From: Flavobacterium sp.
Lineage (GTDB): Bacteria; Bacteroidota; Bacteroidia; Flavobacteriales; Flavobacteriaceae
Direction of reading: 5' to 3'
DNA length: 6,228 nt
Assembly (NCBI GenBank): GCA_004296145.1
Contig: SEBM01000251.1
Coordinates: 1-6,228, forward strand
Positions 1 to 6,228 of the stretch are shown here, piece by piece (position 1 is the stretch's first letter; each line of letters begins with the position of its first letter). A program made the position numbers and the translations under genes. The notes below the pieces were generated by a model that saw only the letters and a program-made list of their open reading frames with translations, did no database searches and was not told where the DNA came from.

Positions 1-43
1 ATGTACTTCAAATCCTATAGCTTTTAAGTAGTGACTCAGAGTT

Positions 44-50
44 AAGGAGG
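44..50 (+). promoter_or_regulatory. Strong ribosome binding site for the broken gene
   Basis: AAGGAGG lies seven bases before the ATG at 58. This near-perfect Shine-Dalgarno match supports 58 as the original start, even though the frame opened there stops after nine codons. It is the strongest such site in the window. Confidence 0.55.
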
Positions 51-57
51 AGATTAT

Positions 58-762
58 ATGACTAAAGACTTGATGCAATTTCCTTAACAAAACCTGTAAT
101 TTTATTATTTAACAAGGTTGGTTATCCTGTTGAGTTTGAAACAAACGAATTTTCCGTTCAAAGAAATCAAAATATCGTTTATAAAGAATTCGGTTTTACA
201 AGCAAAAAAAAATCCATTTATTTTTTAAACGAATCAGATGTTAAACTTCATCTACTAAAAGATCCAAAGTACATTCCTAAGCAAAATGGCATTGAATTTT
301 CTTCCATGGAAAGTTCAGACGGAAACATTCAATATTTATTCAATCTACTAAAGAAAAATCTCGCAATTTATTTAACTCCGATGATTGAGAGCGCTTTCAA
401 AAATGAAGTTCCATCATATAAGTTACATCACTATGCTTATCATTTTAAGCTTGAAGGGAATGAGGTCAAGTTTCCTTTTCAGTTTATTTACATTGTCCAT
501 ACCAAAGGATTTGTAAATACTAAAACCTTCTATAGATTTTATGATGGACAACGACAAGAGCTTACTTCAAGTAATACTTACGATTTAAATTCTGAAAAGA
601 TCGATGCAATCTATATCTACAATCACTTCTATAAAAAAATACACGCACTTACAAGATAAATTTATCCAATATTTAGATTCTTTATCAGTAAATCATAAAA
701 AAGCAAAAATAGCTGAAAAAGCAAACATTGGCACTTGTTATAATACGTTAGCAAATAACTAA
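58..762 (+). pseudogene. Broken gene of unknown family, two frameshifts
   Basis: I do not recognise this family. An ATG at 58 follows a strong Shine-Dalgarno sequence but reads only nine codons (MTKDLMQFP) to a TAA at 85-87. In the neighbouring frame, a stretch from 66 to the TAA at 657-659 is open for 197 codons and has no ATG until 306, although the 80 codons before 306 look fully protein-like (for example LDAISLTKPVILLFNKVGYP). A one-base gain near 66-84 would join the two into MTKDLDAISL. At the seven-A run at 633-639, dropping one A continues the protein as YTHLQDKFIQYLDSLSVNHK up to a TAA at 760-762. The repaired product is about 234 residues, soluble and rich in aromatic and lysine residues, with no signal peptide or membrane segment. 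Either the gene has decayed or the sequence has single-base errors. A gene call restricted to 306-659 (117 residues) would be only the middle of this protein. Confidence 0.6.
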
Positions 763-863
763 TTACTTCTAGTGAACAATTTACAAAATAATAGTTTTAG
801 GGCGATTTAGCTTATTTTAATTAAGATCACTTATCAACTTTTGGATTATGGTTTCAAGAAGAC

Positions 864-900
864 TTAACAAGTAAAAATGTAATGGAATTTACTATGTTAA
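864..900. terminator. Imperfect inverted repeat at a convergent gene junction
   Basis: TTAACAAGTAAA at 864-875 pairs with TTTACT at 888-893 plus TGTTAA at 895-900. This gives 12 base pairs with a single bulged A at 894 and a 12-base loop at 876-887. The hairpin covers the stop codon of the minus-strand SEC-C gene (892-894). It also lies between that gene and the end of the plus-strand broken gene, where a bidirectional terminator or 3'-end stabiliser would be expected. It is almost all A/T pairs, and no T run follows directly on either strand, so it is not a classical intrinsic terminator. Confidence 0.3.
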
Positions 901-2514
901 ATGGCATCTCTTAAACTTTTTTCCACTTCCACATGGACATAGCTCGTTTCTACCAATACTAATTGAAGAACGCTTAAAATCTTTTATTCTTGTTTCATGC
1001 TCCTTAGCATCCATTTTTTGTCCAAACGAAGGATCAATATACACATATTCATCTTTCTCAAGCGGATTCATCCCATATCTTAAATAGTATCCTAAATATT
1101 GCATTTCATTAGCACCTCTATAATATTTGCTTGATTCTGTTCTTTTATAAATATAATCCGCGAATCTATCTCCAGTTTCCAAGTAGTTAACTAATGTCTC
1201 TAAATCAAAAATGCTAAATGCAATAGGTGGCTTTTCCATTTTTTCCCCTAATAATATATGTGTCTGGTGTGAAATGGCAGGATATTGATCAAGTAAAACA
1301 ATTAGAGTAAGAAAGCGCTGAACATTTGGCATGCAAAACTCCTTTCCATCGGCCATCTCAAAAAAGTAATTGTTGTTGTTTTGAAGTGCATCAATAGATG
1401 TTTCTGCTTGTTTGTTTGCACTAACAATTGCTTTTGTAAAGTCAGATTTAATTGCCATTAGCTCGCCTTTTTTGGAGAGTGCAGTTAATTTTTTGGCTTT
1501 AACTTGAAAAATTATTGCCGTATCCTTAGTCCACGCAATGACATCGATATCCGTTAGTGTTTTTGTCTTGTTAATCTTGATTTTTATATTTCGATTAACA
1601 AATTGGTTTCCGAAGATTTTTGATACATTTTGAAAGACGAGATCTTCTGCAACCATTCCACGATTATTTGAAGCAATTGGAGCGTAATCCTTATCTTCAT
1701 TCATCCAATAAAATGGCGATTCATATAAAGCTTCAGCAACAAAATATGGTAATGGTATAAAATACCTTTCATTTTCTAAGCCAATTATTGGCCTATTTAA
1801 AAATTCATTATAATCAGCAATATCGTGGTAATTTTTATTCTGACCAGCTTCTAAGGGTATGGTAAGTGCTTTTATAATCGATAAGTATTCTTTATTAGTT
1901 CCTGCCAAATCCTTTAAAGTAAATATAAAAACGTCTTGTTTTTCTTTAGAGTTTAATCTACGTTTGAGCATTTGGAGAAGATGAAGCCTTGTGTCTAGCC
2001 TATCTTTAATCATTTTAAAAAAAACTGACAAAAGATCAAGATCAATTCCTTTATTATTTTTTAACCAGCTTTTATCATGAGCATATTTTTTACATAATAA
2101 ATCAATGTATTGCCTATCATACCCTGCCGTAGATGAGTAGAAAAAAGCTTCTTTAAATAAAGACCCATTCTCAAACTTCTTATAAAGACTTATATCTTTG
2201 ACATTTAGATCCAAATTATTGAAAAACATGCTGTTATGATATTCTAACAGAACATCATCGGTTTTCTTTATTAAAATCTTTGGATCGTTAGGTGCTTCTT
2301 TTATGGAATAATTTTTAATCCAATTCCCAATCAAAAATGCTAACTCATTGTAGCTTATTACTTCAGCGGAATTAGAATTTGCAATCTTCTCAGCAGATCC
2401 CATGAAATCTCGAAACAAAATCTCAACGATTACCTCAATATAGTTTTCAGAGCTAACTAATTGATTGATGTCAGCTAGCACATCTATTTCATTTCTATAT
2501 TTGTTTGTTTGCAT
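892..2514 (-). CDS. PD-(D/E)XK-like nuclease with C-terminal SEC-C zinc motif
   Basis: This 540-residue cytosolic protein is likely a DNA-acting enzyme. Residues 1-280 are helical and match no family I recognise. The middle has the pattern of a restriction-endonuclease-like core: E290 in a helix (GMVAEDLVF), D324 in TDIDVIAW, then Q337-V-K339 in the next strand (AIIFQVKAK). The D...QxK form, with glutamine in place of the usual acid, is known in Mrr and NERD-type nucleases. The C-terminus is a SEC-C motif, CPCGSGKKFKRCH at 526-538 (C526, C528, C537, H538), which binds zinc. SEC-C is named from SecA but occurs as a C-terminal tail on many unrelated proteins, so it does not imply secretion. The ATG start is supported by AAGGAA six bases upstream. 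The gene lies 75 bases downstream of the DUF262/DUF1524 gene on the same strand and is probably co-transcribed with it, which suggests a joint defence role. The nuclease call is from motifs only; target and activity are unknown. Confidence 0.8.
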   Translation of the reverse strand: MQTNKYRNEIDVLADINQLVSSENYIEVIVEILFRDFMGSAEKIANSNSAEVISYNELAFLIGNWIKNYSIKEAPNDPKILIKKTDDVLLEYHNSMFFNNLDLNVKDISLYKKFENGSLFKEAFFYSSTAGYDRQYIDLLCKKYAHDKSWLKNNKGIDLDLLSVFFKMIKDRLDTRLHLLQMLKRRLNSKEKQDVFIFTLKDLAGTNKEYLSIIKALTIPLEAGQNKNYHDIADYNEFLNRPIIGLENERYFIPLPYFVAEALYESPFYWMNEDKDYAPIASNNRGMVAEDLVFQNVSKIFGNQFVNRNIKIKINKTKTLTDIDVIAWTKDTAIIFQVKAKKLTALSKKGELMAIKSDFTKAIVSANKQAETSIDALQNNNNYFFEMADGKEFCMPNVQRFLTLIVLLDQYPAISHQTHILLGEKMEKPPIAFSIFDLETLVNYLETGDRFADYIYKRTESSKYYRGANEMQYLGYYLRYGMNPLEKDEYVYIDPSFGQKMDAKEHETRIKDFKRSSISIGRNELCPCGSGKKFKRCHLT

Positions 2515-2520
2515 CAGCAG

Positions 2521-2526
2521 TTCCTT
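2521..2526 (-). promoter_or_regulatory. Ribosome binding site of the SEC-C nuclease gene
   Basis: On the minus strand AAGGAA sits six bases before the ATG at 2514-2512. It supports this start and indicates that the second gene of the pair has its own translation initiation. The upstream DUF262 gene shows no comparable site. Confidence 0.5.
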
Positions 2527-2589
2527 AATCCGTTTATTTTAATAATATGGAAAGTTGTGTGAGTTAGCGAGGAATGAACAGAGAATGAT

Positions 2590-4305
2590 TTAATTTTCGA
2601 CTTGCCACATCTTTATAGCCTTATTATATAAAAACTTAGCCCTCTTTTCAATTTCACTTTCATTCCATTGTTCAAGATCCAGATACGATGATAGTGTTTC
2701 TATTCCTGCTGAATACTGAATTAAACCATCTTTGTTACCCTTTCCTTTTTTCTTTGTTTTCCAATTGGCATCTCTGATAGATGCATTTAATGATTGGGTA
2801 ATTATTGCTAAATTTCCTAGAGTATAAACTATATTATTTCTATAATCTCTGGCATCCTTATTTGTCAATCGCCCCCAGTGGTTTTCCCATTTTTTTGGCA
2901 TCAAATGTTCTAAACTATATTTACTAATTCCTAGTAATTGAGTGCCATGCCTTTTCCTATTACGTATTCTAGATTCTATAAAGTAAAGGATTCCTGCTGA
3001 TTGTTTATTTACTAAATATGAATTTTCAAAACCGTATTTTAGATCTGCATCTGTTGGCAAATAATTAACTTTATCTGAACTTTTAGCAATATAGTCTTGG
3101 AGTTGGGATAGTGATAAGATCTCATTAGAAATTAATCGATCAGTGAACAACTGATTATAATTTTTTGTGCTTGCGTGAACTACCATTCTCCGCATTAAGT
3201 AGCACTCAAGAAATTCAAATATTTTGTTCTTTTCTTTTTCATCCTTGACATTTTTTAAGATAAATAAAACATAGGGTATAAGCGTGGACGTATCAAGGCC
3301 GAAAATTATTGCATTAATTCTTTCAATTCCAAAATCTGCAATCAATTCATTTTCAATTATGTCGTGGTCAAAATTTTCATAAAACAATTTAGCATATTTC
3401 CTGATCTCAGATAAAATGGTTTTCTTGTCAAGATGATAATCTTTGATTAGCTTTTTGTAGGAATCAAACAATGTTTCTACTTTCGAGAACTCTATTTTAT
3501 CATCAGTTTTAACTTTTAATGTAGATTCCTGGATCTTGATCTGAAGGTATGAATAGAAGAATAAATCAATGAATGTCCTCTTCAATCTACCTGTAGTAAT
3601 CTCCATATCCCAATAGTCTCGGGTCTTATCATCCTTTTCAAAAACCTCTTCCCAAAATTCACTGTAGCTAGCTAGATCATCTCTGTTGAAGAAATAATTT
3701 TTTAATAGTTCCGCTGTAGTCAATTTAACTCCTAAAGAGTTGATAGTGTCAAAAATTTGTTGTTCATCTTCACTAGCATCAAGATCAATCCCAACAAATA
3801 GAACACTTCCAAGAATATTCTGAATATCAAGTTTATCAGGGTTCAAGAATTCTTTAAAGTAATTATATGCTGCTAAAATGTTATCACCATCACCTATTTC
3901 GTCCAAGCTAGTAAGGTTCAAAACTTTCTTAAAGGATTGGAGATCATGGCGATTGTGCAACAGGGCAATGTTATTATCGTTCAAACGAAATGTTCTATCA
4001 AATAAATGAGTTTGACGATTTTTCATACACAACACTTTAAAAAAGATATTAAGTGTGGTTATTCGCTGCTGCCCATCGATTACTGTTCTGACATCACCTA
4101 CGGAACTACCTGTTGGTTTTTGCTGTTGTTTTAAGATAAGCGAGCCTAAAAAATATGGCTTGTTTAAACTGCTTATAGCTTCCATATCGTCCAGCAGCCT
4201 TTGCCACTGATCTTCACCCCATACGTAAGCTCGTTGAAAAAACGGAATTTCTAATATTCTATTGCCGTTGAAAATATCATTGATGGTTCTTTTACCTGCA
4301 TCCAT
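2590..4305 (-). CDS. DUF262/DUF1524 protein, GmrSD/SspE-type restriction enzyme
   Basis: This is likely a nucleotide-dependent, modification-sensing restriction endonuclease of 571 residues acting on DNA in the cytosol. The N-terminal DUF262 domain shows IPFFQRAYVW at 20-29, the hallmark DGQQR at 77-81 and the later FDTINSLGVKLTTAELLKNY block near 185-204. In this family DUF262 carries the NTPase or sensor function (GmrS part; SspE N-terminus). The C-terminal DUF1524 domain is a His-Me finger (HNH) nuclease: EHLMPKKW at 466-473 with H467 as the likely general base, then GNL at 497-499 and N507 in SLNASI. A longer reading from a TTG at 4392 adds 29 hydrophobic residues. I prefer the ATG at 4305 because the family normally begins MxAGKRTINDIF; an ATG at 4311 is also possible. 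No Shine-Dalgarno sequence is seen. It is the first gene of a minus-strand pair with the SEC-C nuclease and is divergent from the zinc-finger gene. The domain call is firm. Whether it targets glucosylated bases, phosphorothioates or something else cannot be read, and no modification genes are in view. Confidence 0.9.
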   Translation of the reverse strand: MDAGKRTINDIFNGNRILEIPFFQRAYVWGEDQWQRLLDDMEAISSLNKPYFLGSLILKQQQKPTGSSVGDVRTVIDGQQRITTLNIFFKVLCMKNRQTHLFDRTFRLNDNNIALLHNRHDLQSFKKVLNLTSLDEIGDGDNILAAYNYFKEFLNPDKLDIQNILGSVLFVGIDLDASEDEQQIFDTINSLGVKLTTAELLKNYFFNRDDLASYSEFWEEVFEKDDKTRDYWDMEITTGRLKRTFIDLFFYSYLQIKIQESTLKVKTDDKIEFSKVETLFDSYKKLIKDYHLDKKTILSEIRKYAKLFYENFDHDIIENELIADFGIERINAIIFGLDTSTLIPYVLFILKNVKDEKEKNKIFEFLECYLMRRMVVHASTKNYNQLFTDRLISNEILSLSQLQDYIAKSSDKVNYLPTDADLKYGFENSYLVNKQSAGILYFIESRIRNRKRHGTQLLGISKYSLEHLMPKKWENHWGRLTNKDARDYRNNIVYTLGNLAIITQSLNASIRDANWKTKKKGKGNKDGLIQYSAGIETLSSYLDLEQWNESEIEKRAKFLYNKAIKMWQVEN

Positions 4306-4577
4306 TTGCATTAAAAAATTTAAGACGTTAATTGTTAGAGCCGAAGATATCAAAAATACTTTGAGATAATAATCAACTTCAATTATGTTCAAAGGTCAAT
4401 GTTGATGTCGCAAAATGAAAGAAAAAATTGGGATTTTGGATATTTAAAAAACATTTAAGAACTTAACTTTCTGTAAAGAATTTGAGAGAAGTTTTGTCGA
4501 TATATTTTGATTTACTGTAATGTTAAATGAATGATGGTTTTTCAAAAGATAATTTTAAGATTGATGTGTGTGATTTG

Positions 4578-4596
4578 CATATCTAGATGATATGAT
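4578..4596 (+). promoter_or_regulatory. Possible extended -10 promoter with overlapping palindrome
   Basis: TGATATGAT at 4588-4596 resembles an extended -10 element (TGnTATAAT) and would start a transcript about 30 bases before the ATG at 4633. The inverted repeat CATATC (4578-4583) / GATATG (4589-4594), with a five-base centre, overlaps it in a position where a repressor or activator could bind. No good -35 hexamer lies at the usual distance. I found no exact match to the Bacteroidota TAnnTTTG -7 element on either strand of this intergenic region, so the promoter for the minus-strand pair remains unlocated. Confidence 0.25.
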
Positions 4597-4632
4597 TAAT
4601 ATAAATAAAAATCTTTTAAATCAAACCTAGAA

Positions 4633-5151
4633 ATGGCTAATTGGAATAAGTATAAAAGTTGCAATAATTGCATTGGAAATGAATGGAGTCACTTGGCACG
4701 TGGATACTGTCAAAAATGCTATCCATTAATAAAGGACTTGGAGAAGGTTGAGGCATGGAATGTTTTAGATTCGACTACTATTAACAACGTTAGAGGTGTG
4801 TCTAAAGATTTTATGATGGCAGCAATACGTGATGGTAAATTTCATGATTATCAGAAAATAATCATTACACTACTTAAAAATCGTTTAAAAATTTTTCGTT
4901 CGTATATCAATCCTAATGGCTATGCATTTGATATTGAAATACTTTTGACAAACATATCAGATGTTTATTGCACTAATGGAACTAAAAATATTTTCAGAGG
5001 ACATGCAGCACTTTATGAAAGCGATATGAGAATAGAGCAACGTAAAGTTTTCGAAAAAGCACTTCTTGAACTTGAAATAAATCGTAATTTAACTTTAGAC
5101 ACAAATTTGATCTCTAAGCTTAATAGGAAACCTACCATCATTGATCCCTAG
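4633..5151 (+). CDS. Small protein with N-terminal four-cysteine zinc finger
   Basis: This 172-residue protein is not one I can place in a family. Residues 10-29 carry CxxC (C10, C13), a 12-residue gap, then CxxC (C26, C29), the layout of a zinc ribbon or treble-clef finger that would bind one zinc ion and could contact nucleic acid or a partner protein. Residues 30-172 are mixed polar and helical (for example YQKIIITLLKNRLKIF at 73-88), with no catalytic motif, signal peptide or membrane segment visible. The ATG at 4633 is the first start after an in-frame TAA at 4606-4608 and lacks a Shine-Dalgarno sequence. It is divergent from the DUF262 gene and lies 113 bases before the KAP NTPase gene on the same strand, so it may act with either. 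A DNA-binding regulator or a sensor or adaptor for the KAP NTPase are both plausible; neither is shown. Confidence 0.75.
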   Translation: MANWNKYKSCNNCIGNEWSHLARGYCQKCYPLIKDLEKVEAWNVLDSTTINNVRGVSKDFMMAAIRDGKFHDYQKIIITLLKNRLKIFRSYINPNGYAFDIEILLTNISDVYCTNGTKNIFRGHAALYESDMRIEQRKVFEKALLELEINRNLTLDTNLISKLNRKPTIIDP

Positions 5152-5193
5152 CGATAAATTAGTCATTCAATAATAATTCTAACCTTTAGTACT

Positions 5194-5232
5194 ATATTTC
5201 TCAATAATTTAATTAGTTAGAAATATCTTTTT
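5194..5232 (+). terminator. AT-rich hairpin followed by a short T run
   Basis: ATATTTCT (5194-5201) and AGAAATAT (5219-5226) form an exact eight-base inverted repeat with a 17-base loop, followed by TTTTT at 5228-5232. It lies between the zinc-finger gene and the KAP gene. The stem has only one G/C pair and the loop is long, so it would be a weak intrinsic terminator or attenuator at best and may be chance in AT-rich DNA. Confidence 0.2.
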
Positions 5233-5264
5233 AACATTAATTTTATTCCATCAAAACGCTCAAA

Positions 5265-6228
5265 ATGAATGATGAAATTTTCGAAAAGGCAACTGTGAGG
5301 GACTCAGATGAGATACGTAAGTTAATTTATACTCTTCTATTTTTATTGTTTGCTTCTTTATTAGGCGGTTATATCTCTTATTTGTTTGATAAACATATTG
5401 TAGATCAAGTTATTTGCACTATTTATAAAGAAAGACTTACTTTTTTTCAAACAGTATTAACAATACTGTTATCATTTTACACTCTTTATTATATAATTAT
5501 AAAATTACTACATACTCAGTACAATGTTAGATACCATTGCATTGTATTGATATTTATACCATTGTTCCTCTATCTAAAGGAGCGATTATTTGATTATAAT
5601 TACATTTTTACTTTGCTTTATGGATTTGATAAGAAAGGATTAGCATTTTTGGATTTTCCATTTTTTCTTTTGGCTATTGTTATCGTTATTCTTATTGCCA
5701 ATAGAATCCGAGATAATATACCAAACTATAGTGGTGATTTGATCGTGGATTTACCTCTGAAGTTACTAAATCATGACAAATTTGAACGCAAGCAAGTATA
5801 TGAAAGTCTTGTTAAGCAAATTTCTAATATAAGTTTTAATGAGGATAGAAGCTTTATTGTAGGGATTGTAAATAAGTGGGCGGAGGGGAAGACTTCTTTT
5901 TTGAATTTTACAACAGATGAGTTGGCTAAAGATCAAAATACGATTGTAGTAAATTTTAATGCATGGTTTACGTCTCAGTCAGATAGTTTCACTAATGATT
6001 TTTTTAAAACTTTAGACGATGAGCTGTCGAAATATATATACACTGGATCTTTAATGCGGAGATATGCAAATAACTTAACTCAAATTAATAGTGTTTTCAA
6101 TCTAACCAAATATTTGCCAAAAGCTTGGATCAGTGAAGATTCTAATTTAGAATATTTTGAAAATATAGAAAAACTTCTTAAACGGCTCAATAAAAGAATT
6201 TTCATAATAATTGATGACGTAGATAGAC
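5265..6228 (+). CDS. KAP-family P-loop NTPase with four N-terminal membrane segments (partial)
   Basis: The gene runs off the right edge of the window; 321 residues are visible. Four hydrophobic segments at about 19-40, 60-81, 90-105 and 128-146 predict a membrane-anchored protein with its ATPase domain probably cytosolic. The P-loop domain follows: FIVGIVNKWAEGKTSFLN at 197-214 holds the GKT of Walker A (G208, K209, T210); the KAP-typical NFNAWF block is at 230-235; IIIDDVDR at 314-321 is Walker B with the DDxDR signature. KAP NTPases (Kidins220/ARMS and PifA) often carry membrane helices and include phage-exclusion and anti-phage ATPases such as PifA and QatA. The usual Walker A reads GxWGxGKT, but here it is NKWAEGKT, lacking two glycines. 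ATG 5265 follows an in-frame TAA at 5238-5240 and has no Shine-Dalgarno sequence. The partner is probably the zinc-finger gene upstream. The family call is solid; the specific system is unknown because downstream genes are missing. Confidence 0.85.
   Translation, partial: MNDEIFEKATVRDSDEIRKLIYTLLFLLFASLLGGYISYLFDKHIVDQVICTIYKERLTFFQTVLTILLSFYTLYYIIIKLLHTQYNVRYHCIVLIFIPLFLYLKERLFDYNYIFTLLYGFDKKGLAFLDFPFFLLAIVIVILIANRIRDNIPNYSGDLIVDLPLKLLNHDKFERKQVYESLVKQISNISFNEDRSFIVGIVNKWAEGKTSFLNFTTDELAKDQNTIVVNFNAWFTSQSDSFTNDFFKTLDDELSKYIYTGSLMRRYANNLTQINSVFNLTKYLPKAWISEDSNLEYFENIEKLLKRLNKRIFIIIDDVDR

Noticed and set aside
1..27. Short open stretch MYFKSYSF ending in TAA at the left edge, possibly the tail of an upstream gene.
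   Set aside because: All three frames are short here and nothing identifies a protein, so it cannot be told from chance.
204..212. Nine-A run in the broken gene as a third frameshift.
   Set aside because: The reading frame is protein-like on both sides of the run without any shift.
633..639. Programmed ribosomal frameshifting at the seven-A run.
   Set aside because: The shift needed is +1 (skip one A), whereas A-rich slippery sites normally promote -1, and the same gene has a second break near its start, so decay or sequencing error is simpler.
892..2514. SecA-related or secretion role for the SEC-C protein.
   Set aside because: Only the small zinc motif is shared with SecA; there is no DEAD-motor ATPase domain, and SEC-C tails are common on unrelated proteins.
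2515..2589. Separate promoter for the SEC-C gene, from a TATTAT on the minus strand (2547-2542).
   Set aside because: No convincing -35 element lies at the right distance, and such hexamers are frequent in DNA this rich in A and T.
4306..4392. 29-residue hydrophobic N-terminal extension of the DUF262 protein from a TTG codon, resembling a membrane or signal segment.
   Set aside because: The start is a TTG with no clear ribosome site, and the family normally begins at the MDAGKRTINDIF position (ATG at 4305). The extension is most likely untranslated leader that happens to be open.
5265..6228. Naming the KAP gene qatA.
   Set aside because: Qat is defined by QatB, QatC and QatD beside the ATPase. 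None is visible, the upstream neighbour is a zinc-finger protein, and the sequence ends before any downstream gene.

Overview
This AT-rich window (roughly one third GC by eye) looks like part of a bacterial accessory region or defence island. No rRNA, tRNA, CRISPR array, transposase or core metabolic gene is visible. The organism cannot be fixed from this window. Four of the protein-coding starts lie in A/T-rich leaders and only some have a Shine-Dalgarno sequence: it is strong before the broken gene at 58, moderate before the SEC-C gene, and absent before the zinc-finger and KAP genes and before the preferred start of the DUF262 gene. Mixed Shine-Dalgarno use with low GC leans towards Bacteroidota over Bacillota, but only weakly.

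Layout, left to right. (1) Positions 58-762 hold a plus-strand gene of unknown family that appears broken by two single-base frameshifts. The first is just after the start codon and the second is at a seven-A run; repaired, the protein would be about 234 residues. (2) A convergent junction follows, with an imperfect 12-bp inverted repeat over the end of the next gene. (3) A minus-strand pair, read right to left, starts with a DUF262/DUF1524 protein of the GmrSD/SspE type (2590-4305). Then, 75 bases downstream, comes a protein with a PD-(D/E)XK-like nuclease core and a C-terminal SEC-C zinc motif (892-2514). (4) An intergenic region separates divergent genes. (5) A plus-strand pair follows: a small protein with an N-terminal four-cysteine zinc-finger-like motif (4633-5151) and a KAP-family P-loop NTPase with four N-terminal membrane segments (from 5265, cut by the window edge).

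Interpretation (inference). The minus-strand pair is a plausible DNA-targeting restriction module with two different nuclease folds: a His-Me finger fused to a DUF262 NTPase-type sensor, and a PD-(D/E)XK enzyme with a zinc knuckle. The plus-strand pair could be a second, membrane-linked module built on a KAP ATPase. KAP ATPases occur in known anti-phage systems such as Qat, but the partner genes that would identify such a system are not visible here. The two pairs may be independent systems side by side, or one system read from a divergent promoter region.
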